Below are positions 34,988-47,700 of a stretch of DNA of 60,000 bases, piece after piece. Location: contig OX442320.1 of the NCBI GenBank assembly GCA_949358305.1, positions 10,000,259 to 10,060,258 of the forward strand, read 5' to 3'. This DNA is from Strigamia acuminata. Its lineage: Eukaryota; Arthropoda; Chilopoda; Geophilomorpha; Linotaeniidae. Below the pieces are notes generated by a model, which had not been told where the DNA came from, searched no databases, and saw only the letters and a program-made list of their open reading frames with translations. The position numbers and the translations under genes are program-made. The stretch's first letter is position 1, and every line of letters starts with the position of its first letter.

Positions 34988-37162
34988 ATGTCGGATTTGG
35001 AGGAATTGCGGAAAGAAATCCGCGAATTGAAAGAGGAGTTGAAGCAATGCCGTAATACGAATGTTAAGAGAGAGAAAATTGACGAGATGAGCTCGGAAGT
35101 TGTTGATTCAAATCCGTACAGGTTGATTGACAGTTTCCATATGTTTTGCAATTATTTAAAAAAAAAATTATTTATTTTTGTTTTGTAGTCGTTTGATGGC
35201 ACTTAAACGAATGGGAATTGTTAATAATTACGAAGTAAGTTGTGAAGAATTTTTTTTTTTACATTTTTGTTTTAATTAAATTTATTTTGTTGATTTTTTT
35301 TTAATGTTTTGATTTTTAGGACATTCGTAAATTGTCGGTGGCCATTGTGGGTGTTGGTGGGGTCGGAAGCGTGACGGCAGAGATGCTCACTCGATGCGGA
35401 ATTGGGAAATTAATTCTTTACGACTATGATAAAGTCGAATTAGCTAATATGAATCGACTCTTTTTCCAACCTCATCAGTCGGGACTGAGTAAAGTCGAAG
35501 CAGCTGCAAACACGCTCAGGTATTCGATAATTTAACGAAAATAAATGAATATAAATGAAAATAAATGAAAATTTATGAAAATAATGAAAATAGATGAAAA
35601 TAATGAAAATAGATGAAAATAATTCAAAATAATTCAAAATAAATGATGATAATTGAAATTTAATGAAAATTATTGACAATAATTGTAAAACTGAAATATT
35701 TTAATTTCTAGTTTTATCAATCCTGACGTTGAATTTGAAATCCACAACTGTAATATTACAACCGTGGACAACTTTACGGATTTCCTGCATCAAATTAGGT
35801 AATTTAAACGAAACAAATTTCTTAGTTTCTTAATTTTGAAAATTTAAAAAATTGTTTCAGTCACGGAAATTTAAATAAAGACAAACCAGTCGACTTAGTA
35901 CTGAGTTGCGTGGACAACTTCGAAGCTCGAATGGCAGTAAACACTGTAAATGAAACCAATCCAGCGGTTTTCAAGAGTTTAAATGAACTATAATCAATTT
36001 TTCAGGCCTGTAATGAACTAAATCAACCGTGGATCGAGTCCGGTGTGAGTGAGAACGCCGTCTCGGGTCACATTCAAGTAATCATTCCAGGAGAAACCGC
36101 CTGTTTTGCTGTAAGGAAATACCGAAACAATAATAAAGACGAAACATACAAATTAAATAATTTGCAGTGCGCGCCGCCATTAATAGTTGCATCAAACATC
36201 GACGAAAAAACATTGAAGAAAGACGGAGTTTGTGCCGCGAGTTTACCGACCACAATGGGAATCGTTGCCGGGTTTCTGGTTCAAAATACCCTCAAGTTTG
36301 TACATTTCCAATGCGCTGTTATTTTGATGCGAGTGTGCAATTGTAATAATCCACAACGCATGCGATGTACTGCATACTGATCTCACCACAAAAATATGCA
36401 AAAATGTTGCATAAAAAATGCAGAATGTTGCAAAAAAATGCAGAATGATGCAAAAAAAAGGGGAAAATGCCAATAAAACGGCAAAAAGTGGAATAAATGC
36501 AAAAATATTGCAAAATGCAGAAATAATGCAAAAATATTGTAAAATGCGGGGTAAAAGGGGCAAATGTAAAAAAAAATACTCGAAAACGAATTGTCTGCAA
36601 CCTTTGCGTTGTTTCTGCGGGTGTATGGTGTGTCCGCAGTTTCCGCACAATTTCCAACCCATAAAGCATCAAAAACTAATTGTTTTTTTAATTTTTTTTT
36701 CAGGTATCTTCTCGGGTTCGGTGACGTCACTTATTATCTAGGCTACAATGCGTTGCAAGATTATTTCCCCACCATGACCATGAAACCCAACCCCGTCTGC
36801 GACGATTCGTTCTGCGTGTTGCGTCAAAAGGAGTTCAAAGTCCGAAATTAAGATTAAAATAAACTCAAAAAAATAAATTTTAATTTCTAATTTAGGACAA
36901 AGAGGAGTCGAAACCGAAGCCAAAACCGACGCCAATCATTCAAAAACGCGTGCAACACGACGACAACGAGTGGGGAATCTCTCTAGTCGGCGAAACTTCG
37001 GCCGAAGAAAACTCGCTCGCCGAATCCCCCGTCCCGCACTTGGTCCGCGGAGTGAAATGGCAATACACGAAACCCATCGACAGGATGAGCCGTGCCGAAG
37101 ACACGGTCGAGGACACCGAAGAATCCGTCGACGATTTACTAACGCAACTAAAAAACTTATAA
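34988..37162 (+). CDS. UBA5: UFM1-activating enzyme (E1), UBA5
   Basis: UBA5 adenylates UFM1 and carries it as a thioester before transfer to UFC1 in UFMylation. Nine exons: 34988-35121, 35189-35234, 35320-35519, 35712-35798, 35861-35945, 36006-36110, 36168-36295, 36704-36839 and 36896-37162, all GT-AG and in phase, give 395 residues (human 404). Visible features: an N-terminal coiled segment ([17 protein letters not shown]); [20 protein letters not shown]; the nucleotide loop GVGGVG (71-76); [19 protein letters not shown]; zinc ligands Cys217/Cys220 (CFAC) and Cys294/Cys299 (CDDSFC); and catalytic Cys241 in [12 protein letters not shown]. The C-terminal UFM1/LIR-type motif is [11 protein letters not shown], and the UFC1-binding end is [12 protein letters not shown]. 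All key residues are present. I start at 34988 because it gives the conserved MxxLEEL-type N-terminus. Confidence 0.98.
35530..35700. repeat. Short A-rich tandem array in UBA5 intron 3
   Basis: Degenerate copies of AATAAATGAAA and AATAGATGAAA (about 10-12 bp unit) fill most of the 192-bp intron between UBA5 exons 3 and 4. Confidence 0.8.
36385..36580. repeat. Degenerate tandem array in UBA5 intron 7
   Basis: Repeated ATGCAAAAATATTGCAAAAT and similar 10-23-bp motifs sit in the 408-bp intron between UBA5 exons 7 and 8. Copies are irregular. Confidence 0.75.
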
Positions 37163-37225
37163 CAAAATTTACAAATTTTATTTTCCAATAAAATAACAAA
37201 ATAAAATAGAAAAACGGCCGCGGCG
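37163..37225. terminator. Overlapping tail-to-tail poly(A) signals
   Basis: Only 63 bp separate the UBA5 stop (37162, plus) from the TMEM41A stop (37226, minus). A plus-strand AATAAA lies at 37187-37192 and a minus-strand AATAAA at 37182-37177, five bases apart. Cleavage 10-30 bp past each signal would make the two mature 3' ends overlap, with each UTR reaching into or next to the opposite gene. Confidence 0.7.
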
Positions 37226-38534
37226 TCAGTCAATTTTCAACAGTTTTCCTTTAAATTTCTTAAACAGGGCCGGCAGGAGCGCGACGCAGGCAATCGCGGC
37301 TAATTTTACGAGCGTTCCGAACGTAAAAACATCCTGGATGGACTTGAGGTCCCTCAAAACGACCCCCGTTTGCACGCAGATAAAATTGTAAGGCATCAAA
37401 CCTGAAAAGAAACGAAAAAAGCGTCAAAAAATGGTGAAAAATTGAATATTTTGCTAAGTTATGATGCAAAATATAAATTATATAAAGAGGCAATAAATGT
37501 TGTTAACTATAGGCTTTTACCTATAAAAACCGATATAAAAAACAGATGAAACGGAATGTCGAACAAAGGCGATGCGATGTTGATCAACCAATTGGGCGTC
37601 ATGGGAAATAAGCGTATAAAGAGGAGATAATAGAAGAGATTATCTCGATTTTGACGGATTTGCGCCTGGAATACGTGGACGATGGCGGTGGGGAAATATT
37701 TCCTCACGATTTCTCTGCCGCACATTAGGGATAGGAAATAGCAACACGACGCTCCACAAGCGGTGAGGAAACACGTCAAGGGGAATCCTACCGCCAGTCC
37801 GAACAGTGCCCCGGCTAATATGTTCTGCAAGGAAATTAGACAGTTAATACTCTGGGAATTGAAAAAAATAAATTTTTTAAGTCCAAAAATCTGTTTTTTA
37901 ACGCAGTTTGTGCATTTTTTACATCAAAGTTGGTGTAAGATGCACTTTTGTGTGTAAAAATCAAATTTTTGACATCGAAAATCGATTTCAGGGGTGAAAG
38001 TAAACGATTAGGTTTAAAATCACAAGAAATTGCGTTAGAACATGAAAGGAATACAAAGATAATTACTAATTTGTAAAAATTATTAGAATTATTATTTCTG
38101 TGATTTTTTTCTATTTTCAATTATTATTTTCCATATTATTATGATTATTTGTTCTACTTTCACCCGTGTTTATGAGAACATTGAAAAATGATGGAAGAAT
38201 GAGTGAAATATTGACCAAAAAGACGGATCCAGGAATGGCGAATGTTTGTTTGTAAAGGTAGGCAGTGCTGTATAAGATATACACGTATTTTGGGTGCGAG
38301 TCCGAGTAGTCGTTCAGGTAGCTGCCGATTTGTTTCAATTCTTGCAAGTTACCCGGAAAATGAATTCGTCTGGAATCGAAATTGAAATAGAGATGCAAAT
38401 TCGGATCTTTATTCGCTTCTTTTCTTTGTTTACTTGTTCGAGTCCACGTCCATCGTTGGTGCTAGCGTGGCAATGCTGTAGAGCAAACCCGTTGCGCATG
38501 CAAATACGACTGGGATACATAATACTGATACCAT
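37226..38534 (-). CDS. TMEM41A: TMEM41A-type VTT/DedA-family ER membrane protein
   Basis: TMEM41 proteins belong to the VTT (VMP1/TMEM41/TVP38, DedA-like) superfamily; TMEM41B is an ER lipid scramblase, and TMEM41A's role is less clear. Four exons on the minus strand, 38534-38434, 38369-38216, 37824-37521 and 37401-37226, are GT-AG and in phase and give 244 residues (human TMEM41A about 264). Residues 1-25 (MVSVLCIPVVFACATGLLYS) form an N-terminal membrane segment. The VTT core reads YLYKQTFAIPGSVFL, NILAGALFGLAVGFPLTCFL, GASCCYFLSLMCGREIVRKY, LFIRLFPMTPNWLINIASP and GLMPYNFICVQTG. RLFPMTPNW, YLYKQTFAIPGS and PYNFICVQTG match TMEM41A better than TMEM41B. It lies 255 bp downstream of CFAP65 on the same strand. 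Confidence 0.95.
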
Positions 38535-38789
38535 GATTAAATGTGGAATAAAATCGAGCTTCTCATAATGGTTAACTCATAGCAGACGCTCGATTAAATG
38601 GATTATATGCAGTTTTTGAACTGGGAATAAGGTGGACTCTAACGGCGAATTTGAGAAGGTTTAATTTGAAAACGAGAACTGCGAGAACAACCGCGAGATT
38701 CAACTGTAGGATGAGTTATCCCGAGTGTGAAGTAAGCGTTTTCATTCGTTTTTATTTATTTTATTAAGTAAATTCATGTTATATACACA

Positions 38790-41700
38790 TTATAAAGGTT
38801 GAGAGATTACGTTGCTGGGAAAACGGGGTCTAGCGATAATATTAAATTCCCTTTTATACGCTTCTTCTATGATGGTCCAGACCATGGCCTCCAACACCGA
38901 ATGGACGGCCGTCATTGCTTCTGGAAAGCTTACAAAATAAATTAATTAAATTAATTAATACTTCAATACATAAATAAATATTTACGTTTTCATTTCTTCA
39001 GGCACATATGTCTCATTCTATAATACATTAAAAGAAATTAAAATTAATTAACTTAAAATTAAAAATTCGAAAATAAGTGTTTGGCTGTACAAATATGTCG
39101 GTCACGGGCAGTTTAAGTTTTGGCGCCTGAATCGCGGACTTTTGACGCGATAAGATTTTACTGTGAGTCCAATAACTCGTTTCGAAGCTGTCGATCGAAA
39201 AGAGGGATAACTGGCTGGATATTGCGGGTTTTGGAAGGTCTTCTCTGCCGGTTGTGATTTGCGTGTAGTAAGGTATGGGGTCTTCGCAAGCAATGAGAAC
39301 CATTTTGGTGAAATCTTCATCATTGAGCGCATTAGACAAAATGGTCTTCATCGTGATGAACAAAACTTCCATCGTTTCTTGCTCATTTTCCATGTGTGCT
39401 AGGCCCTTCTTGGCTATAAAACGCTCGTCCTTTTGCGGCCGCACTCGTGGTCTGCAAAATTAACTATGTATTATAAAATTATCAAAAAATTAGTGAAAAT
39501 AGTGAAATTATCACTAAATTATGATTAAATTGTGAAATTATCACTAAATTATGATTAAATTGTGAAATTATCACTAAATTATGATTAAATTGTGAAATTA
39601 TTACTAAATTATGATTAAATTGTGAAATTATCACTAAATTATGATTAAATTGTGAAATTATCACTAAATTATGATTAAATTGTGAAATTATCACTAAATT
39701 ATTAATAAATTGTGAAATTATCACTAAAGGTAGGAAGAAATTGTGAAATTATCACTAAATTATCAATAAATTGTGAAATTATCACTAAATTATCAATAAA
39801 TTGTGAAATTATCACTAAATTATCAATAAATTGTGAAATTATCACTAAATTATCAATAAATTGTGAAATGACCACAAAATTAAGAATAAATTGCTAAATT
39901 ATGACTAAATTATTAATAAATTAAAATTTAAACCTTTGTATGAAAAAAGTGTCCGTTATTTCTGGGAAAAAAAGCCAGAAATCCTCCAACATGTGAGTTT
40001 CTGCTTTTAACTCCAGATGAACGTGGAACGTTTCTCCGAATTCGCTGGCTATTACACCTTCGAGCATCGCAACCTGTCGACATAAAAAGCGTTACAAACA
40101 AAATGAAAAGAAATCGCAGATTTATTTATTTATTTATTTCATTTTTGTTGTTGTTGTTGTTGTTGTTAAAAATTCAAACCTGAACGCTAGTTTTTCCGTG
40201 TCTCCCTTTCTGGAAAGTTTGACTGCTTTTGATGCTCGAAACCTGAAATCATAATATTATTAATTAATCATAAATTAATTATTCTTGTTTATTCTTTTTA
40301 TTTTTTTTTTTACTTCAGCATGGCAATAAATATCGTAAATGGCGGGAGTGTGACCGGTCATGAGCGTCACTTGGCAAATACACGAATTATTAGGAGCGAT
40401 TCGACCGGTCTTGGGCTCAAATATAATCCTCTAAAAGGCGAAATGTAAGTAATATTTTTATAATTTCATTTATTCACAATTTTTTACTTGTCGGAGCAAT
40501 TTATACGGCATGAACCATTCGAATTTAACGGGCAAAGACGAGTTGTTGGAGATGAAGAGCATTTTTCGCAATTTGCCGCACACTGGGACGTGTCCGAACG
40601 AAACCCTGTCGTGCGACAAAACCGCCGGTTGTGTCGGTAAAATCATGGCGGGTTTTTCTGTTTGCGGTAAAGGGACCGGTTGCAATGATGTTGGAGCTAG
40701 GAGTGTCAAATTACGAAAATACGAGTCGCTGTCGAATTTGATGGGAATGTCCACCTGATTGATTTTTTGTGTCAATTTAGTTGATTTAGATGATTTAAAA
40801 TCGTCACCTGATATGTTCGACATTCGAGCGGCCATATTTGCCATAGGACTGAGAGGTATTCGCCGGGTTGGATGATTAGTCGTCTTGTTAGGCAGTCTAT
40901 CACGGGGTGGCTGAAATGGAGCTGTGGACGAGAGGTTTAGTTGGTGGATTTTGGAGTTTGGTTTTTTTTTTTGGGTGACCTTTTGAAATCTTTTCAGTGG
41001 TAGGACGTCGAGGCGAAGTTTGATGGCTGCATCACTGTGATTAGGAATGTTGTAACTCTGAAAAGAGGTGGTTTCCAGCATTTGGTGTTAGCGTATTTTG
41101 ATAGAATGACAAATTTTCCCAATTTTTACCCAATTTTTCCCAATTTTTCTAGAAAAATGACTTTTTTTTCCCAATTTTCACAGAGAAATAAAAAATTTTC
41201 ACAATTTTTTCCAATTGTTCTTATTTTTTTTTGAAAATTGACAAGATTTTACCAGTTATTCCCAGTTTTTCTAAGTTTTTCCCAATTTGTCCCAATTTTT
41301 CTCATTTTTTCACAATTTTTTTCATTTTTTCACAATTTTTCTACAATTTTTTTAGAAAAATGACAATGTTTTCCAATTTTTTCAGAAGACAGACAATTTT
41401 TTCCGAAAAATAACTTTTTTTTAAATTTTTTTACATTTTTTAAAATTTTGTTTTAAATTTCTTTGTTACTCAGTACACGTCTGTTATTATTCTTGATTCA
41501 ATACTCACCACAACTGTTCCTTCGCTAAATCCAATAGAAATGGGCGGAAATTTATGAATTGTAAACGGAAAATAAACCAGCGGGATATTTTTTTCAAATG
41601 TTTCAGCAACGATATTAACCTAAAAGAAAGAAATGCTTTCACCACTTGGGGGACACAATAAAAGTATATAACATCATCCACTTTTACCAAAATGTCAACA

Positions 41701-44700
41701 CCGCTGTGCAAGCAGAACCGCACTGGCAAAACATTATAACTCGGATATTGATGCACATAAACCAGCGACAAAAACTGACTTTCCCCCGGCACCAAACGAC
41801 CTTTCTTCGGTTGAATCTGAATTAATTTATCATCTTTCATTCTCCCCTTTAGAAAATAAATCAAAATAAAAACTGAACACGAATGAATGAATCTACACAA
41901 GAACGTTGATTACCCAAACTAATTTTGCATAATCAGACATTATGTTAAATAAACTGGACCGTTACTGTATTGTTACACGTACGGACCGTTCCGATTATCG
42001 TCCAATCGGACGTTCGGATAATCGACGTTCTATGCTGTAATTGATTAACCAACTTCTTCGATTTCATTTTTCAAATAGAGCCCAGTGTGAGCCCAAATTT
42101 CAACGTCAACTTTCTGTTCCCATGGGTACCAAAGACTCCTAAATTAGTTGAAGTTTTCAATTAATTGATTGATTTATTGATAGATTGATTTTTTTTTACC
42201 AATGGCATTCAACTTGTCCTGGATTTTGAAGAAAAAGTATTAAAGTGCAGGATTGAGAACCAACTGAAGCAGGTGGGATGTGGAAATTGATCTTTTTCAG
42301 GGTTTTGTTAAGAGATTGCATGGAATCAATGAGTGGAAAGAGACTGGAGAATATTTTTTTTTTAGATGGGAATAAATGTTTATTTATTTATAATGTTACT
42401 GTAGAAGTGGATAGATAACTTATTATTTATTTAGTAATGGTGGGCACTGGGCATTAGCTAATCAGGTTATTAATATTTAATAGGGGATGAGTCAAGTTGA
42501 TTAGGAAGCTTGCCTTTTGTATTCATTTATTTAGCTAGTTATTTATTTATTTTTGATGGTGCTATTAACATGTGGCTGGAAACTAAACGGTGTAGAAGCA
42601 AAAGCTAAAGGTGAAATTCTTTATGAATGTTTTTAAAATTTAAAATTTTATTTTAGCTAGAAAAATTGATTTTTTAGTCGGAAAAAGTGATTTTAAAAGC
42701 GGAATTTTTTTCTTAGCCAGAAAAGTTTATTTTTAGTCAGAAAAGTTTATTTTTAGTCAGAAAAGTTTATTTTTAGCCTATAAAGTCGAAATTTTAGGCG
42801 GTAAAATTCAGATTTTAGCTGGAAAAATTCAGATTTTAGCTGGAAAAATTCAGATTTCAACCAGAACAACTCAATTTTAGGCAGAAAAGTTCAATTTTAT
42901 GCAGAACAGTTCAATTTTATGCAGAACAGTTCAATTTTATGCAGAACAGTTCAATTTTATGCAGAACAGTTCAATTTTATGCAGAACAGTTCAATTTTAT
43001 GCAGAAAAGTTCAATTTTATGCAGAAAAGTTCAATTTTATGCAGAACAGTTCAATTTTATGCAGAAAAGTTCAATTTTATGCAGAAAAGTTCAATTTTAT
43101 GCAGAAAAGTTCAATTTTATGCAGAAAAGTTCAATTTTATGCAGAAAAGTTCAATTTTATGCAGAAAAGTTCAATTTTATGCAGAAAAGTTCAATTTTAT
43201 GCAGAAAAGTTCAATTTTATGCAGAAAAGTTCAATTTTATGCAGAAAAGTTCAATTTTATGCAGAAAAGTTCAATTTTATGCAGAAAAGTTCAATTTCTT
43301 GCAGAAAAGTTTAATTTTATGCAGAAAAGTTCAATTTCTTGCAGAAAAGTTCAATTTTATGCAGAAAAGTTCAATTTCTTGCAGAAAAGTTCAATTTTAT
43401 GCAGAAAAGTTCAATTTTATGCAGAAAAGTTCAATTTCCAGGCAGATAATGTATATTTTCAGACCGTAAAATACAAATTGTACCCAAATATCTTCACTTT
43501 ACCTCCAAAATTCCCACATTAACTACCTAAAAAAAATTCCCTTTCACCTAAAAAACTGCAAAAAAAATTTTCAAAACATCCATCCCATACCTTTCGTCTA
43601 GTCGCCTACTCTTATTTTCAAAATTAGGCTCACTCGACATACACTCATTTAACCTAGAGAAAAATCACCAAAAAATCCCAATCAAACGTCAGACAAACTC
43701 AAATCGCATAACAACAACTCACTTCTCCAACGACAGCAACTCCCAAGCGCGGTCTCTGCGCACTTTGGTCGCACTGCCCAAGAACCTCGCTTCCACCACC
43801 TGCAGAATCGGATGCGCGCCTCTCATGGTAACGTTGCACAAATGCATCACCGGCGACAGAAAAACCTTCTCGTCCACAATCGCTGCCAACTTCTGGTAAT
43901 AAATCTTGTAGTAGTATTCCCCGTGCTGATATGGCAACACCTTAAAATCTATTGCCCGGCTGCACCTGGCCGGCAAATGAACGCACAAATCTAAAAAAGA
44001 AAAATTTAATTAAAAAAATTGCCGCTGAAAATAAGCTCCAAAATGGTGTATGTGTATATGATGCGGCACGATGTAGTACGTATATATCTGTGTCACATTA
44101 TACATGTGTAACGCATGTAGAACACATGCCTTCGTGGCACCCCTGCAACGGGTAACGGGATTCCCCATACCCCTAGACAACATAATAAAGGCCAACCAAC
44201 CAATATTAGGGAGTCTCCGTTATTTTACGTGAGTATGCGTTTCACACCAGTGTAATTAGTCCCCTAATTGCCCTGGCGAAGACCATATCAGTCACAGTGT
44301 GATGCGTGTATAATGCGACTCCCCACTTTACTGTGCTGTTTTCGGGTCGAAATTTCTCGCCATTGTACACTATATGTGGTAATTTAATTTTTTTTTTATA
44401 TTGACCTCCTCTTTTGTCGCCCAAAAAGAGACAAGGCTGCTTCGTTTTCCCCGGGTCGTGGCCCGTGCAGTGAGACGTGTGCGCAGTTTCTGCGATGCTC
44501 AATTGGAAATTGAGTCCGCAATAACTCGTGTTCTTCAGCGTCAATTTCTCGCTCTTCAACGTCCCCACTATCAGCGCTCCAATGTCCAGATTTTGCGGAT
44601 CAGCTTTCAGACTGGCAACAGAGCCCTCCCCGATGATGGTCAACTCCTGCTCCTTCTGCACCGTTATTCCACACGTGCCCTCCGAGTTGGCGGTCAGCGA

Positions 44701-47700
44701 CACGCTTAAGACATAGCGAATTCTCTTCTGGGGACTGAAGTAAAAATGGACCCGCTGGATGCCGTGCGGAGGGATGGTCCCATCGATAGGGTCCACTGTC
44801 AGGATTTTCTGGTAGACGGCTTTGACGGTCCAGTGGAACCTGCAATGACACACACCGTGTATATATACAGAAATACTTTGATTGCATCAGGAAGTTTGGG
44901 CTAGCGCAAAGTTTAAATCTAGTTCTGGTTCTTGGTGCGATAGACCGATATCGCTTACTTGACCAATATGGGTGATATGTTGTGGATGACCACACTCCTG
45001 TCCGTCTGCACACCGACGCAGCTCGGTTTGAAGTAGAGGCCGTGGAGCTGTTCGAGGGATAGAAGGGGCTGTGACGCGATCCCTTCGACGCCGATTTCCT
45101 GTAGGTGGAGTGAATTAGCAGTGTTGGGGGATTTTGACGTTGTTAAACGAATACTTGGAGTGAGAATTTGTCGAAGTTGGTTTCCAGGTATAAGCAGGTC
45201 GAGTAAGCACCGGGTATACGAGGGGTATGACCAATAGTTAAGATGATGAATGGTTTTAGAATGACTCCGAAGCGAGGTTTTACAACCAATCTAGTGATTG
45301 AAACGTTGAAAGGGAAGTCAATTTTACTAAGCAGGGCTGTTATGTTGCGTTTGCACAGAAAAAATGCAGTTTATCGGCTAGAATTTTCGTTTTTGTACAA
45401 AAAATTACAGTTTTTAGTGTAAATGTGTTGATTATGCACTAAAAATTGCAGTTTTTTCTATCAGAAACAATTATTTTTGCACTGAAAATTGCAGTTTTTT
45501 CTATCAGAAACAATTATTTTTGCACCAAAAATAGCAGTTTTTTATTAAAAACAATTATTTTTGCACTAAAATTGTAGGTTTTCATTAGAAACAATTATTT
45601 TTGCACTAAAAATTGCAATTTTTCATCAAAAACAATCACTTTGCACAAAAATTGCATTTTGTTGTCAAAATGTTGCAATTTTGCACGAAATTTAGCAGTT
45701 TTTCATCATTTATACGATTTTTTTGTGTATTTAAATTACTCTTGGTTTTCCGACGTCAGACTAAAAACGATCTTAGTCGTGGGTGTTTTATTCGTGATGA
45801 CAACAGTGCGAGCAGCATGGCTCTTGACCGGTACCGGCGGCAACTGTATTCTATAAGTGCTTAATTCGTAATTAGCCCTGTACACTCCTCTTTCCGAAGG
45901 ATACGTGTGACCTGAAACGACTCATTTCATCAATTTTGAATTTTCCAACCACTTTTGTGCGTCATTTTCGTTTCACCCATTGCTGTCAAAGTAAGACACC
46001 AGGGCGGCCAATTGAAATCCCCAGGATTCAAAGCGACTGTTCCAGTGCCAGTACAGTGTGCGTAACCCTCCAATTCCGCCGAGTAGATTTGACTTACTCC
46101 TGTCTGCAATCGTCACCACACAATGTCAATCATTTCAACCAGAATTAACTCAAACATTTCCACCAAATTCTGTTTTTTACACTGGTAGAGAAGTTCCAGA
46201 ATAAACCGTGTAAAAAACAAGGGAAATTCCATAAATATTTCCCAGACAACAAACAAGGGGAATTCCATAAACATTTCCTAGACAACAAACAAGGGGAATT
46301 CCCTTTTAAATCAAATTTTAGAATTGAATTTTTTTTTCTAGACCGTGTTAGATCAGGGATCGGCAACCTTTTGAGACAGAAGAACCAAAAGTTACAATTA
46401 AAGAGCCACTAACACGGCTGTCAGCTGTCCGTCTACTCTCTACTCCACCTATTCTCACTGTTTTCTGACATCGAAAGAACCGCAGGTTGCCGACCCCTGT
46501 GTTAGATCAAAATCGTGTAAAAATAAGACCACATAAAAACAGAATTGGGTGTACGCTTTTACAGGTTTGAAAGTGAGATGAAAAACAGCTGTCCTGTGTG
46601 GTTGTATATCAGCAATCAGTGGTTTTATTGAAAACACATTGGCTGGCCCTGCAAATTAACATTGAATAGATTTAATTGTTTACCGTAGTTGAATTTGGTT
46701 GCAAGTTATCACCTCCTACCCAGGTGATAGTCAGTACAAAGTACGTGTGATTAGTCAGCGAAAACACCTGGAAAAGTTACAATTTTACAATATTTTGGGC
46801 TTTTGCGCTTGTTCGTACCTTGGTCGGGATGTAAGCATTGTGACCACATCTTCCGAAATCAATCGAATTTTGGTCCAAACTTGCAGGCGGATGAATGATC
46901 TGAAATTTTATCAACATCGATGGATTTCAGACTCGATGCAATAAAAGAAATAGGTGCGTTCAAATTGGTTAAGAAAAGTCTGCTCAAGTGATCGTCTTCT
47001 GGACAGTGGTCACTACTCCACCAAGAAGTGGGCAGGCATGGGGAACTTTTTTCTGATAAGGGCCATTTGGATATTTATCAAATCATTATCAACTTAAAAA
47101 TTAGCTTGCTAAATGTGGTCAAACATTTAATTAACTCATTCTTAATGCGATATTCCCATATTTGTTTAAATTCAAATCCTTATTGTAATTAGCATTATTT
47201 GTGGTGCTAAGTGTTTAAACGCCAACATTATACAGGCTTGGTAGAGCAATGTTAGGTTACCGGTTCGTAACACATACATTGTAAGCTCCATAGACCGGAC
47301 ATAGGACGGGTCCAAAAAAGTTGTCCAGACTAAAAGGCTGTGCGGATGGGAGAGGGGATTTAGTATTGCTGGGTATAGGTTGGGACTAAATCAGGACCTC
47401 CAAGCTGTCTGGTCCACACAGCTGTCCGGACGGTGCTATGTCCGGTTTACAGAGCTTACACTGTAGGAGAAAATATGATACCAGTCCGTAAGACATTGGA
47501 CAAAATATGATACCGATCGGTAAGACATTGGACAAAATATGATACCGGTCCGTAAGACATAGGACAAAATATGATATCGGTCTGTAGGACAAAATATGAT
47601 GCCGGTCTGTAAGACCTAGGACAAAATATGATACCGGTCCATAAGACATAGGACAAAATATGATCCGGTCCGTAAGACTTAGGACAAAATATGATACCGG

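Noticed and set aside
39482-39897. Open frames encoding repeated NHNLVIISQF and INCEIITKLS
   Set aside because: They come from the 30-bp intronic tandem array of CFAP65; the unit length is a multiple of three, so the frame stays open.
42899-43522. A 207-codon open frame (MQNSSILCRTVQFYAEQF repeated) and two overlapping frames of 131 and 176 codons
   Set aside because: They are translations of a 20-bp tandem repeat with no stop in any forward frame, lying antisense in a CFAP65 intron. The same 20 residues recur because 3 x 20 bp is 60 bp.
46684-46712. Longer version of CFAP65 exon 10 ending at ACTACG then GTAAAC
   Set aside because: It would leave a 35-bp intron and a phase mismatch. The donor after 46713 (GGAG then GTGATA) restores the frame and the conserved WVGGPANVFS sequence.
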